DNA from: Saprospiraceae bacterium
Lineage (GTDB): Bacteria > Bacteroidota > Bacteroidia > Chitinophagales > Saprospiraceae
DNA: 5,949 nt
Assembly (NCBI GenBank): GCA_027031145.1
Contig: JALVEG010000022.1
Span: 1 to 5,949, forward strand
Direction: 5' to 3'
The translations under genes were made by a program, and so were the position numbers. Below the pieces are notes generated by a model. That model was not told where the DNA came from and did no database searches. It saw only the letters and a program-made list of their open reading frames with translations. Positions 1 to 5,001 of this stretch are shown here, piece after piece (positions within the stretch are counted from its first letter, which is position 1; every line of letters starts with the position of its first letter).

Positions 1-1
1 A

Positions 2-1408
2 CATTTTACCAAAGAAGACGGATTGTGTGATAATGGCATTCAAGCTATTTTGGAAGACGATAAAGGGTATCTCTGGATATCCACCTCAAACGGTTTGTCT
101 AAATTTGACATTTCCAGAGGTGAATTTCAAAATTTCTTTGAAAAAGACGGTTTACGCGGAAATGAATTTACTTCAGGAGCCTGCAAACTCAATGATGGAC
201 GATTGATTTTCGCTTCTAAAAACGGATTGGTGATTATTGATTCGCAATCTGCCATCAAAGACAAACTCAAACCTAAAGTACTAATTACCGGTTTTAAGAT
301 ATTTGCAGAACAACAGGATTTGAATAAGCTTAAAACCGGTGCGATCTATTTGAAGCACAATAGAAATTACCTGACATTTTCATTTAGCTCAAATGATTTT
401 AGCAGTTTCCAAGACAATAGATTTGCCTACAAACTGGAAAATTTTGATGAAGATTGGCATTTTTCTACAAGCGGTCAAAGGGAAGCGGTATATACATATC
501 TTGAGCCCGGAGAATATGAACTGAAGTTGAAAGCGGCCAATATGGATGGAGTGTGGGGAGATGATATAAAAAAACTGAATATAATAATAAATCCTCCCTG
601 GTGGAAGACTTGGTGGTTTATACTATTGGAAGTTTTTGTTTTGCTGATAATGATATTATTTGTGATAAAATATCGTGAAAATAAATTAAAGGAAAAGCAT
701 TTTACTGAATTATTAGAGCAAAAACTATTAAGATCCCAGATGAATCCTCATTTTATTTTCAATGCTCTGGGCGCAATTCAGTCTTATATTTTCACTCACA
801 ATCCTATTGAAGCAGGAACATATCTCGCAAAATTTGCCGACCTGATGCGTTCTATTTTATATGGTTCCAAAGAAGAATTTATCAGTTTGGAAAAAGAAAT
901 TGAATCTTTGAAAAATTATCTCATAATTCAGCAACTTCGTTTTGAAAACAAATTTGATTTTAGTTTTGAAATAGACCCTCATATCAATACTGAGTTTATC
1001 GGTGTACCGCCACTATTGATTCAACCGTTTCTGGAAAATAGTATTGAACACGGCTTTAAGGAATTGGATAGAAAAGGAATGATTAGGATAAAAATAGAGC
1101 GGGAAGTGGATAAACTCAAAATCACAGTGGAAGATAATGGCAAAGGGATTGAGAAGACAAAAGATGAAAGTACAAAGACAAAAGATAAAAGTATAAAGAT
1201 AAAAGATGAAAGTGTAAAGATAAAAGTTGGAGAAGGTAGCAAACATAAATCAATGGCATTGCAGATAATCAAGAAGAGATTGCAGATATTGAATAAAGAA
1301 AAAAGTGGAAAATTTGATCTAAAAGTAGAGAATATTATTGATAACAACAGGAAAATTGCCGGAGTAAGAATAACTTTGTTTGTTCCGGTTATTTATTTAA
1401 ACCATTAA
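2..1408 (+). CDS. LytS-type sensor histidine kinase with two-component propeller and Y_Y_Y domain (5' partial)
   Basis: Predicted membrane sensor kinase that phosphorylates a response regulator, most likely the LytTR protein at 1922. The reading frame is open from base 2, so the start lies upstream. Nucleotides 2-115 match the two-component propeller repeat (FTKEDGL, then IQAILEDDKGYLWISTSNGL), and a further strand follows. Nucleotides about 356-592 form a Y_Y_Y domain (YKLENFDEDW, EPGEYELKLKAANMDGVWG). NPPWWKTWW leads into one membrane helix (about 611-667). The cytoplasmic part has the His_kinase motif QMNPHFIFNAL, with the phosphoacceptor His codon at 749-751. The N box PPLLIQPFLENSIEHGF is at 1007-1057 and the G1 box DNGKGI at 1133-1150. 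The ATP lid is lengthened by a lysine-rich repeat at 1154-1225. The G2-like motif HKSMALQIIKKRL has Ala (1256-1258) where Gly is common. Domain order suggests ligand sensing by a periplasmic propeller; the ligand is unknown. Confidence 0.93.
   Translation, partial: HFTKEDGLCDNGIQAILEDDKGYLWISTSNGLSKFDISRGEFQNFFEKDGLRGNEFTSGACKLNDGRLIFASKNGLVIIDSQSAIKDKLKPKVLITGFKIFAEQQDLNKLKTGAIYLKHNRNYLTFSFSSNDFSSFQDNRFAYKLENFDEDWHFSTSGQREAVYTYLEPGEYELKLKAANMDGVWGDDIKKLNIIINPPWWKTWWFILLEVFVLLIMILFVIKYRENKLKEKHFTELLEQKLLRSQMNPHFIFNALGAIQSYIFTHNPIEAGTYLAKFADLMRSILYGSKEEFISLEKEIESLKNYLIIQQLRFENKFDFSFEIDPHINTEFIGVPPLLIQPFLENSIEHGFKELDRKGMIRIKIEREVDKLKITVEDNGKGIEKTKDESTKTKDKSIKIKDESVKIKVGEGSKHKSMALQIIKKRLQILNKEKSGKFDLKVENIIDNNRKIAGVRITLFVPVIYLNH
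1154..1225 (+). repeat. 21-base in-frame tandem repeat in the kinase ATP lid
   Basis: Three full 21-base units lie at 1154-1174, 1175-1195 and 1196-1216, with a 9-base partial unit at 1217-1225. They encode KTKDEST, KTKDKSI, KIKDESV and KIK. The unit length is a multiple of three, so the frame is kept. The repeat lies directly after the G1 box DNGKGI and before the G2-like motif, in the flexible ATP lid, where extra length is most easily tolerated. The repeat also keeps the opposite strand open, which explains the antisense reading frames here. Confidence 0.9.
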
Positions 1409-1427
1409 GGCATTAAGAGACATTAAG
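1403..1427 (+). repeat. Triple CATTAAG heptamer across the kinase stop codon
   Basis: CATTAAG occurs at 1403-1409, 1411-1417 and 1421-1427. The first copy supplies the final His codon and the TAA stop of the kinase. The heptamer resembles the CGCTAAG and CGCAAAG units of the larger repeats downstream. No T-rich terminator follows it. Confidence 0.7.
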
Positions 1428-1490
1428 ACCTTATAAATAGTAAAATAAATGAGATGAAAAAAATATTATAATGAAACATAGACGTCTTTT

Positions 1491-1520
1491 TTGTGTTAAT
1501 TTGGTATAAACCTACCTTTG
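1491..1520 (+). promoter_or_regulatory. Possible Bacteroidota promoter at the head of repeat copy 1
   Basis: TTG at 1491-1493 is followed after 19 bases by TACCTTTG at 1513-1520, fitting the Bacteroidota -33/-7 pattern (TTG, then TAnnTTTG). A transcript from here would begin inside the left hairpin arm. Because the arm is itself made of TTTGCG units, the match may be partly coincidental. Confidence 0.4.
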
Positions 1521-1692
1521 CGAAACTCTGCGACACCTTTGCGATACTCTGCGGGATATAAAAAAACATTAGCTGATCTCTGTTAATTTTCCCGCTAAGT
1601 TACGCTAAGGACTCGCAAGGGCACGCAAAAGGAAATGACATCTACAAAATGAGCTTAATTATTCTTTTAATGCTTAGAAAAATAAAAAAAAT
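1493..1692 (+). repeat. Intergenic direct repeat, copy 1
   Basis: This 200-base copy aligns along its whole length with 1720-1915. It opens with GTGTTAATTTGGTATAAAC, identical in both copies. Next comes a left arm of four TTTGCG or TCTGCG units, an AT-rich loop, and a right arm of CGCTAAG- and CGCAAAG-like units. The last 47 bases (1646-1692) are identical to 1869-1915. The arms and loop have diverged more than the two ends. It contains no convincing coding frame, and no flanking target duplication was seen. I do not know its function; it could be a regulatory duplication or a non-autonomous repeat of the kind scattered between genes in Bacteroidota. Confidence 0.85.
1515..1632 (+). repeat. 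Heptamer hairpin in repeat copy 1
   Basis: The left arm (1515-1555) has units ending in TGCG with 10, 11 and 10 base spacing. The right arm (1591-1632) carries CGCTAAG, CGCTAAGG, CGCAAGG and CGCAAAAGG. Reversed and complemented, the right arm follows the same unit order and nearly the same spacing as the left, so the two can fold into a long imperfect stem around a 35-base AT-rich loop. Pairing is strongest at the GCGGG/CCCGC pair next to the loop. No T tract follows, so it is not a standard terminator. Confidence 0.65.
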
Positions 1693-1715
1693 GAAAAATG
1701 AAAAATTAGTGTTAT

Positions 1716-1747
1716 TTGAGTGTTAATTTGGTATAAACTTACCTTTG
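1716..1747 (+). promoter_or_regulatory. Possible Bacteroidota promoter for the LytTR regulator
   Basis: TTG at 1716-1718 and TACCTTTG at 1740-1747 are separated by 21 bases, within the range of the Bacteroidota housekeeping promoter. A transcript would carry the hairpin and about 170 bases of leader before the ATG at 1922. A second TACCTTTG occurs 20 bases further on, inside the arm, so the true start site is uncertain. Confidence 0.42.
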
Positions 1748-1915
1748 CGGTACTTTGCGATACCTTTGCGGTACTTTGCGGGATATAAAATAATAATGGA
1801 TTTTTATTGATTTTCCCGCTAAGGTCGCTAAGGACACGCTGAGGCACGCAAAGGGAAATGATGGCTAAAAAATGAGCTTAATTATTCTTTTAATGCTTAG
1901 AAAAATAAAAAAAAT
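1720..1915 (+). repeat. Intergenic direct repeat, copy 2, adjoining the LytTR gene
   Basis: This 196-base partner of 1493-1692 starts 27 bases after the first copy ends. Its arms are more regular: CTTTGCG occurs four times on the left, while the right arm has CGCTAAGG twice, CGCTGAGG and CGCAAAGG. The 47-base tail (1869-1915) is identical to the first copy and stops six bases before the response regulator ATG. This copy therefore forms the whole immediate upstream region of that gene. Copy 1 could have arisen by duplicating this leader, or the reverse. Confidence 0.85.
1742..1854 (+). repeat. Heptamer hairpin in repeat copy 2
   Basis: The left arm is 1742-1782 and the right arm 1815-1854, with a 32-base AT-rich loop. 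The outermost eight bases pair perfectly (CCTTTGCG with CGCAAAGG) and the innermost six pair perfectly (GCGGGA with TCCCGC). Between them the pairing is imperfect but stays in register at each TTTGCG unit. No T tract follows. Confidence 0.7.
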
Positions 1916-1921
1916 AGAATT

Positions 1922-2668
1922 ATGAAAACAATAATTATTGATGATGAAGCAAAAGCCCGTAAAACCATAACGGAAATACTGAAATATTCGGATGAGGGCA
2001 TTGAAGTAGTGGCTGAAGCCGATGGTGTTGAAACGGGATTTGAAGCTATAATGACTCATAAACCAGAATTGGTTTTATTGGATATCAATATGCCGGATGG
2101 AAGCGGTTTTGATTTATTAAAAAAACTTCCTACCATTGGGTTTAAGCTAATATTCATTACAGCATTTGAGCAATTTGCTATCAAAGCATTTGAATTTTCC
2201 GCATTGGACTATATACTTAAGCCGATAGATCCGGTGAAACTTATAAATTCCGTAAAAAGAGCAAAGAATCTGGTGGAAAAAGAGAATTTATCCTTAAAGC
2301 TAAATGCATTGTTCTCTAATATTAGTGCTCAAAATCAAAAAGCTAAAAAGCTTATTCTTCATACAGATAAAAATATTCATATTGTAGATACCAAAGATAT
2401 TATTAGATGTGAGTCTGATGCCGGCTATACAAAAATATTTCTGGTTAACAATAAAAAAATAGTCGTTTCAAAAAATCTTAAACATTTTGAAGAACTATTA
2501 ACTGAATTTGGTTTTTTTCGTTCACATCAATCTCATCTGATCAATAATAATTATATAGATCATTTTACAAAGATAGATGGAGGATATATTGTGATGAAAG
2601 ATGGAGAGAAAATACCTTTGGCACAAAGGAAAAAAGAAATATTCTTAAAAATCTTATCAAAACTATAA
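1922..2668 (+). CDS. LytTR-family DNA-binding response regulator
   Basis: A cytoplasmic two-component transcription regulator of 248 residues, the usual length for LytR/AlgR-type proteins. The receiver domain (about 1-118) shows the acidic pair D7-D8, the phosphoacceptor D54 in LVLLDINMPDGSG, T80 in FITAF and K100 in YILKPID. A linker of about 20 residues follows. The LytTR DNA-binding domain (about 143-245) has the motifs DIIRCESDAGYTKIFL, FFRSHQSHLINNNYI and IPLAQRKKEIF. The ATG at 1922 is chosen because MKTIIIDDE is the normal receiver N-terminus; no clear Shine-Dalgarno sequence precedes it. It is very likely the partner of the kinase ending at 1408, although such pairs usually sit close together and here 513 bases of repeats intervene. 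No intrinsic terminator is visible after it. Its targets are not shown by the sequence; the surface genes downstream are candidates. Confidence 0.96.
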   Translation: MKTIIIDDEAKARKTITEILKYSDEGIEVVAEADGVETGFEAIMTHKPELVLLDINMPDGSGFDLLKKLPTIGFKLIFITAFEQFAIKAFEFSALDYILKPIDPVKLINSVKRAKNLVEKENLSLKLNALFSNISAQNQKAKKLILHTDKNIHIVDTKDIIRCESDAGYTKIFLVNNKKIVVSKNLKHFEELLTEFGFFRSHQSHLINNNYIDHFTKIDGGYIVMKDGEKIPLAQRKKEIFLKILSKL

Positions 2669-2716
2669 AAAATATGTTAAAAAATGCGGTAAAAACCATT
2701 GAATATTAATCAGCTA

Positions 2717-2747
2717 TTGACTTTATTATAAATATGGTATAACTTTG
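2717..2747 (+). promoter_or_regulatory. Bacteroidota promoter for the secreted protein gene
   Basis: TTG at 2717-2719, 20 bases, then TAACTTTG at 2740-2747 matches the Bacteroidota -33/-7 elements closely. The same box with the same 20-base spacing precedes the lipoprotein gene. Transcription would begin near 2755, giving a leader of about 180 bases before the ATG at 2934. That leader holds a 20-codon frame (2776-2838) and a run of ten T (2848-2857). Confidence 0.7.
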
Positions 2748-2933
2748 TAGATTATTAACCAAAGCTAATTAAATTATGTTTTTTAGTAAAAAATCTCTTA
2801 TATTTTATGTTGGTTTTTATTTGGAATGGTCTCAGTAGTATAAAATATTTTTTTTTTCATTCTTCAATGGTTGGAATTGAATGAACTGATTTTATTAAAT
2901 TATCATGGTTTAATTAGTGTAAAACCTAATACT

Positions 2934-4211
2934 ATGAATAAGCTGTTCTTACTTCTCTTTTCATTTTTTCTATCTTTTTCCTTATTGTCTCAATCAGTGG
3001 GAATAGGGACAACCACACCTGATGCTTCAGCAATGTTGGAAGTTAAATCGATGTCAAAAGGATTATTAATACCAAGATTAACGGGTACAGGCAGTGTTTC
3101 AAATCCGGCTAATGGATTGATTATTTACAATACATCTACAAATGAAATAATGTATAACTCAGGAACTTCAGGTTCTCCGCAATGGGAAACAATTGTAGTA
3201 AATAATTATTGGACCAGATCCGGGGCAAGTACTATTCACAATACAAATTTAATAGATTTTGTGGGTATAGGTTTGACAATTCCTATGTATCAATTGCATA
3301 TTCAAACAGGTGGTTCTTTAAGTTCCCTCAATCCGGTTTTAGCTTTGGAAAATGCTCATGGTACAGGATTTACATCAATGGTCTTTTTGAACTCCGGATT
3401 TAAAGAATATTCAATGGGTGTTGATATATTGGAAACTGATGCAGGAGGAGTCCAGGGAACTTTTAAGATTCTGAATATTCCTTCCTTAGCCAGTTCATCT
3501 CAGGGAGATGGCAATACTATGCTAAGATCTTTTCCCAGCGGTATTACCGATATAAATAACCAAAGCCGTTGCAGGGTATATCAGCAAAATAATACTTATA
3601 TTACAAATGATCCGTTATTGGAATACGGTCAGGCGGTAAGTTATAATTATTGGACTCCTGTTTATTATACTACTGCCAGTTATGATCAGCATGGAGAATA
3701 TGCACTTGGGACTCCGGCTACTCCGGCAGCTTATACTGGGGGACCCAATCCTCCGGCATTTTATTTCTTTACAGCAACAGAAGAAGGTTATTATCAGGTA
3801 AATGCACGTGTTGATTTTGCATATGTTGAATACAATGTAATAAATGAAAATGAAGCAGAAGTGACACCTATTTATTCTGTGCCTGTACAAGGAGGATATG
3901 TATCTATAGGAATATTCAAAGCAGATGCAAATGGACAAAATAATATAATGTATTCACAAGGTAACAAACTGATGGCATCATCAGATACAAATGATAATGG
4001 AGACCCGGTAGAACAAAATAATCTCGCTCCCAATGTTAGCGATGTTATTTATCTACAACGGGGAGAAAAAATATCCATTTGGGTTTATCAGACGATTTAT
4101 ACGGGATCGATTCCTCTAAGAGTCAGGAATCGGGATAGCAATCCATGGGTATTTCCACCAGATCACGATCATCCTACACAGGTATATGTTTCGATACATA
4201 AAGTTAGTTAA
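2934..4211 (+). CDS. Secreted protein with VGIG-type N-terminus and C1q/TNF-like C-terminal region
   Basis: An exported protein of 425 residues. The ATG at 2934 is preferred over an in-frame TTG at 2871 because it begins a standard signal peptide (MNKLFLLLFSFFLSFSLLSQ), cut around residues 19-20. The mature end starts SVGIGTTTPDASAMLEV, then GLLIPRLTGTG and NGLIIYNTSTNEIMYN. These motifs are common in Bacteroidota surface and tail-fibre-like proteins. A weaker second VGIG unit (VGIGLTIPMYQLHI) occurs near residue 112. From about residue 236 to the end the pattern changes to FYFFTATEEGYYQVNARVDF, GGYVSIGIFKAD, DVIYLQRGEKISIWVYQ and VYVSIHKV. This resembles the strands of C1q/TNF-type jelly rolls, which form trimers, though I judge this by pattern only. 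No endosialidase chaperone or sorting domain is seen. The likely role is a surface or secreted adhesive protein. Its own promoter lies upstream and a terminator downstream. Confidence 0.85.
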   Translation: MNKLFLLLFSFFLSFSLLSQSVGIGTTTPDASAMLEVKSMSKGLLIPRLTGTGSVSNPANGLIIYNTSTNEIMYNSGTSGSPQWETIVVNNYWTRSGASTIHNTNLIDFVGIGLTIPMYQLHIQTGGSLSSLNPVLALENAHGTGFTSMVFLNSGFKEYSMGVDILETDAGGVQGTFKILNIPSLASSSQGDGNTMLRSFPSGITDINNQSRCRVYQQNNTYITNDPLLEYGQAVSYNYWTPVYYTTASYDQHGEYALGTPATPAAYTGGPNPPAFYFFTATEEGYYQVNARVDFAYVEYNVINENEAEVTPIYSVPVQGGYVSIGIFKADANGQNNIMYSQGNKLMASSDTNDNGDPVEQNNLAPNVSDVIYLQRGEKISIWVYQTIYTGSIPLRVRNRDSNPWVFPPDHDHPTQVYVSIHKVS

Positions 4212-4319
4212 GGGTAAATAACCAAGTTTTTGTTTAAGTATTAACCACAAAAAATGGTATAAATTACTAAGTCTAAGGCTTATTTGAAGTTTCTGATCGT
4301 ATACAAAGATTGAATGCGT

Positions 4320-4356
4320 ATCCCTTGTAGTTTTAATTCTGCAAGGGATTTTTTTT
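4320..4356 (+). terminator. Intrinsic terminator after the secreted protein gene
   Basis: ATCCCTTGTAG (4320-4330) pairs with CTGCAAGGGAT (4339-4349) in an 11-base-pair stem with one G-T pair and an eight-base loop. Eight T residues (4349-4356) follow. It lies 108 bases beyond the stop codon and separates this transcript from the lipoprotein unit. Nothing else is evident in 4212-4319. Confidence 0.9.
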
Positions 4357-4365
4357 ACCTTTTTT

Positions 4366-4395
4366 TCGAATATACATTCATCCCCATCGAATATA
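4366..4395 (+). promoter_or_regulatory. Paired 9-base direct repeats, possible activator site
   Basis: TCGAATATA occurs identically at 4366-4374 and 4387-4395, with exactly 12 bases between. The pair ends ten bases before the TTG of the next promoter, where an activator would bind. LytTR regulators are known to bind two 9-base direct repeats about 12 bases apart. The spacing fits, but the bases do not match the best-known LytTR consensus, so assignment to the regulator at 1922 is inference. Confidence 0.4.
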
Positions 4396-4404
4396 AATTT
4401 GCTA

Positions 4405-4435
4405 TTGATAATAATATGGTTTTAACATAACTTTG
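4405..4435 (+). promoter_or_regulatory. Bacteroidota promoter for the lipoprotein gene
   Basis: TTG at 4405-4407, 20 bases, then TAACTTTG at 4428-4435. The -7 box and spacing are identical to those at 2717-2747. The predicted start near 4442 gives a leader of about 20 bases before the ATG at 4462. Confidence 0.75.
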
Positions 4436-4461
4436 CTGTTGAAAAACAAATAAGTTATGCT

Positions 4462-4971
4462 ATGAAAACAAATCAATTAATATTTATAATTGTTTTAGCA
4501 ATTACACTCTTTTCTTCCTGTGACTCTTGTGAATTGTTTAAAATTGAAGATGAACCCGGTGTTTCATACAAAACAGCAACCTTGTCACATGCCGGTTTTG
4601 ATTTTTCTGCTGGCATCTCAGATACAGTGAAATGGGAGAATAACGATGGAGATGTAGTCAACTGGTCGCCTGTTGATCCGCAAAAGAGAAATAAACTTTG
4701 GTATAGACCTGGCTTTGGAATTAAAGCTGAATTGCCTCCTAATAATTCCCAGAAAAATATGGGAATGTTTCCTTTGGATTCAATATTTAATGTGCCTTCA
4801 ACATTTGACCCTGATCCTGATCCCTTGGCTATTGGAAACAGCTATGTCGTAAAATGTCTTGACGGATATGCAAAATTTAAGGTTTTGGAATTAGGTGATG
4901 GCAATGACGGCGGTAACTGGTGGGCAAAAGTGGAATATGAATTTTCGTCAACAGAGAAATTTGATAAATAA
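4462..4971 (+). CDS. Predicted surface or periplasmic lipoprotein of unknown function
   Basis: A 169-residue protein beginning with a lipoprotein signal peptide: MKTNQ, a hydrophobic stretch, then LFSSC with the lipidated cysteine at residue 20. The residues just after it (DSCELFKIEDE) are acid-rich, which in Bacteroidota can favour export to the cell surface. The mature part is rich in Asp, Asn and Trp, with GFDFSAG, NMGMFPLDSIFNVPS and a DPDPDP run near residues 116-121. The C-terminal YVVKCLDGYAKFKVLELG followed by KVEYEFSS recalls the end of HmuY-like beta-sandwich lipoproteins. That is a weak pattern match and I would not assign haem binding. It has its own promoter and lies 30 bases before the beta-helix gene, so the two are probably co-transcribed and may act together at the cell surface. 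Confidence 0.85.
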   Translation: MKTNQLIFIIVLAITLFSSCDSCELFKIEDEPGVSYKTATLSHAGFDFSAGISDTVKWENNDGDVVNWSPVDPQKRNKLWYRPGFGIKAELPPNNSQKNMGMFPLDSIFNVPSTFDPDPDPLAIGNSYVVKCLDGYAKFKVLELGDGNDGGNWWAKVEYEFSSTEKFDK

Positions 4972-5001
4972 ATTTTTTTATAACTTTTAAATGTGTACGC
5001 C

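Noticed and set aside
23..25. TTG as the start codon of the kinase
   Set aside because: The frame continues upstream to base 2 and TTG falls inside a propeller motif, so the gene begins outside the window.
1256..1258. Inactivating Gly-to-Ala change in the G2-like box of the kinase
   Set aside because: Ala at this place seems to occur in other LytS-type kinases of this group, and all other catalytic motifs are intact, so loss of function is not supported.
1013..1347. Two overlapping minus-strand open frames of 77 and 108 codons
   Set aside because: They lie opposite the kinase and stay open because of the AT-rich tandem repeat; their translations are low-complexity Phe/Ile/Leu/Ser strings.
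1480..1487. AGACGTCT palindrome before repeat copy 1
   Set aside because: A single 8-base palindrome with no second copy is within chance expectation.
1493..1915. CRISPR array
   Set aside because: There are only two long, imperfect copies and no regular short repeats with unique spacers; no cas genes are nearby.
1865..2059. Minus-strand frame of 64 codons
   Set aside because: It overlaps the repeat tail and the well-supported receiver domain, with no recognisable protein features.
2871..2933. Upstream TTG start for the secreted protein
   Set aside because: It would place 21 non-hydrophobic residues before a complete signal peptide; the ATG at 2934 is the natural start.
3615..3938. Minus-strand frame of 107 codons rich in Cys, Ile and Tyr
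   Set aside because: It is a shadow of the secreted protein gene and the composition is typical of antisense translation.
4979..4990. Separate promoter for the beta-helix gene (ATAACTTTTAAA)
   Set aside because: The -7 box would lack the G of TAnnTTTG, and no good -33 element was found at the right distance.
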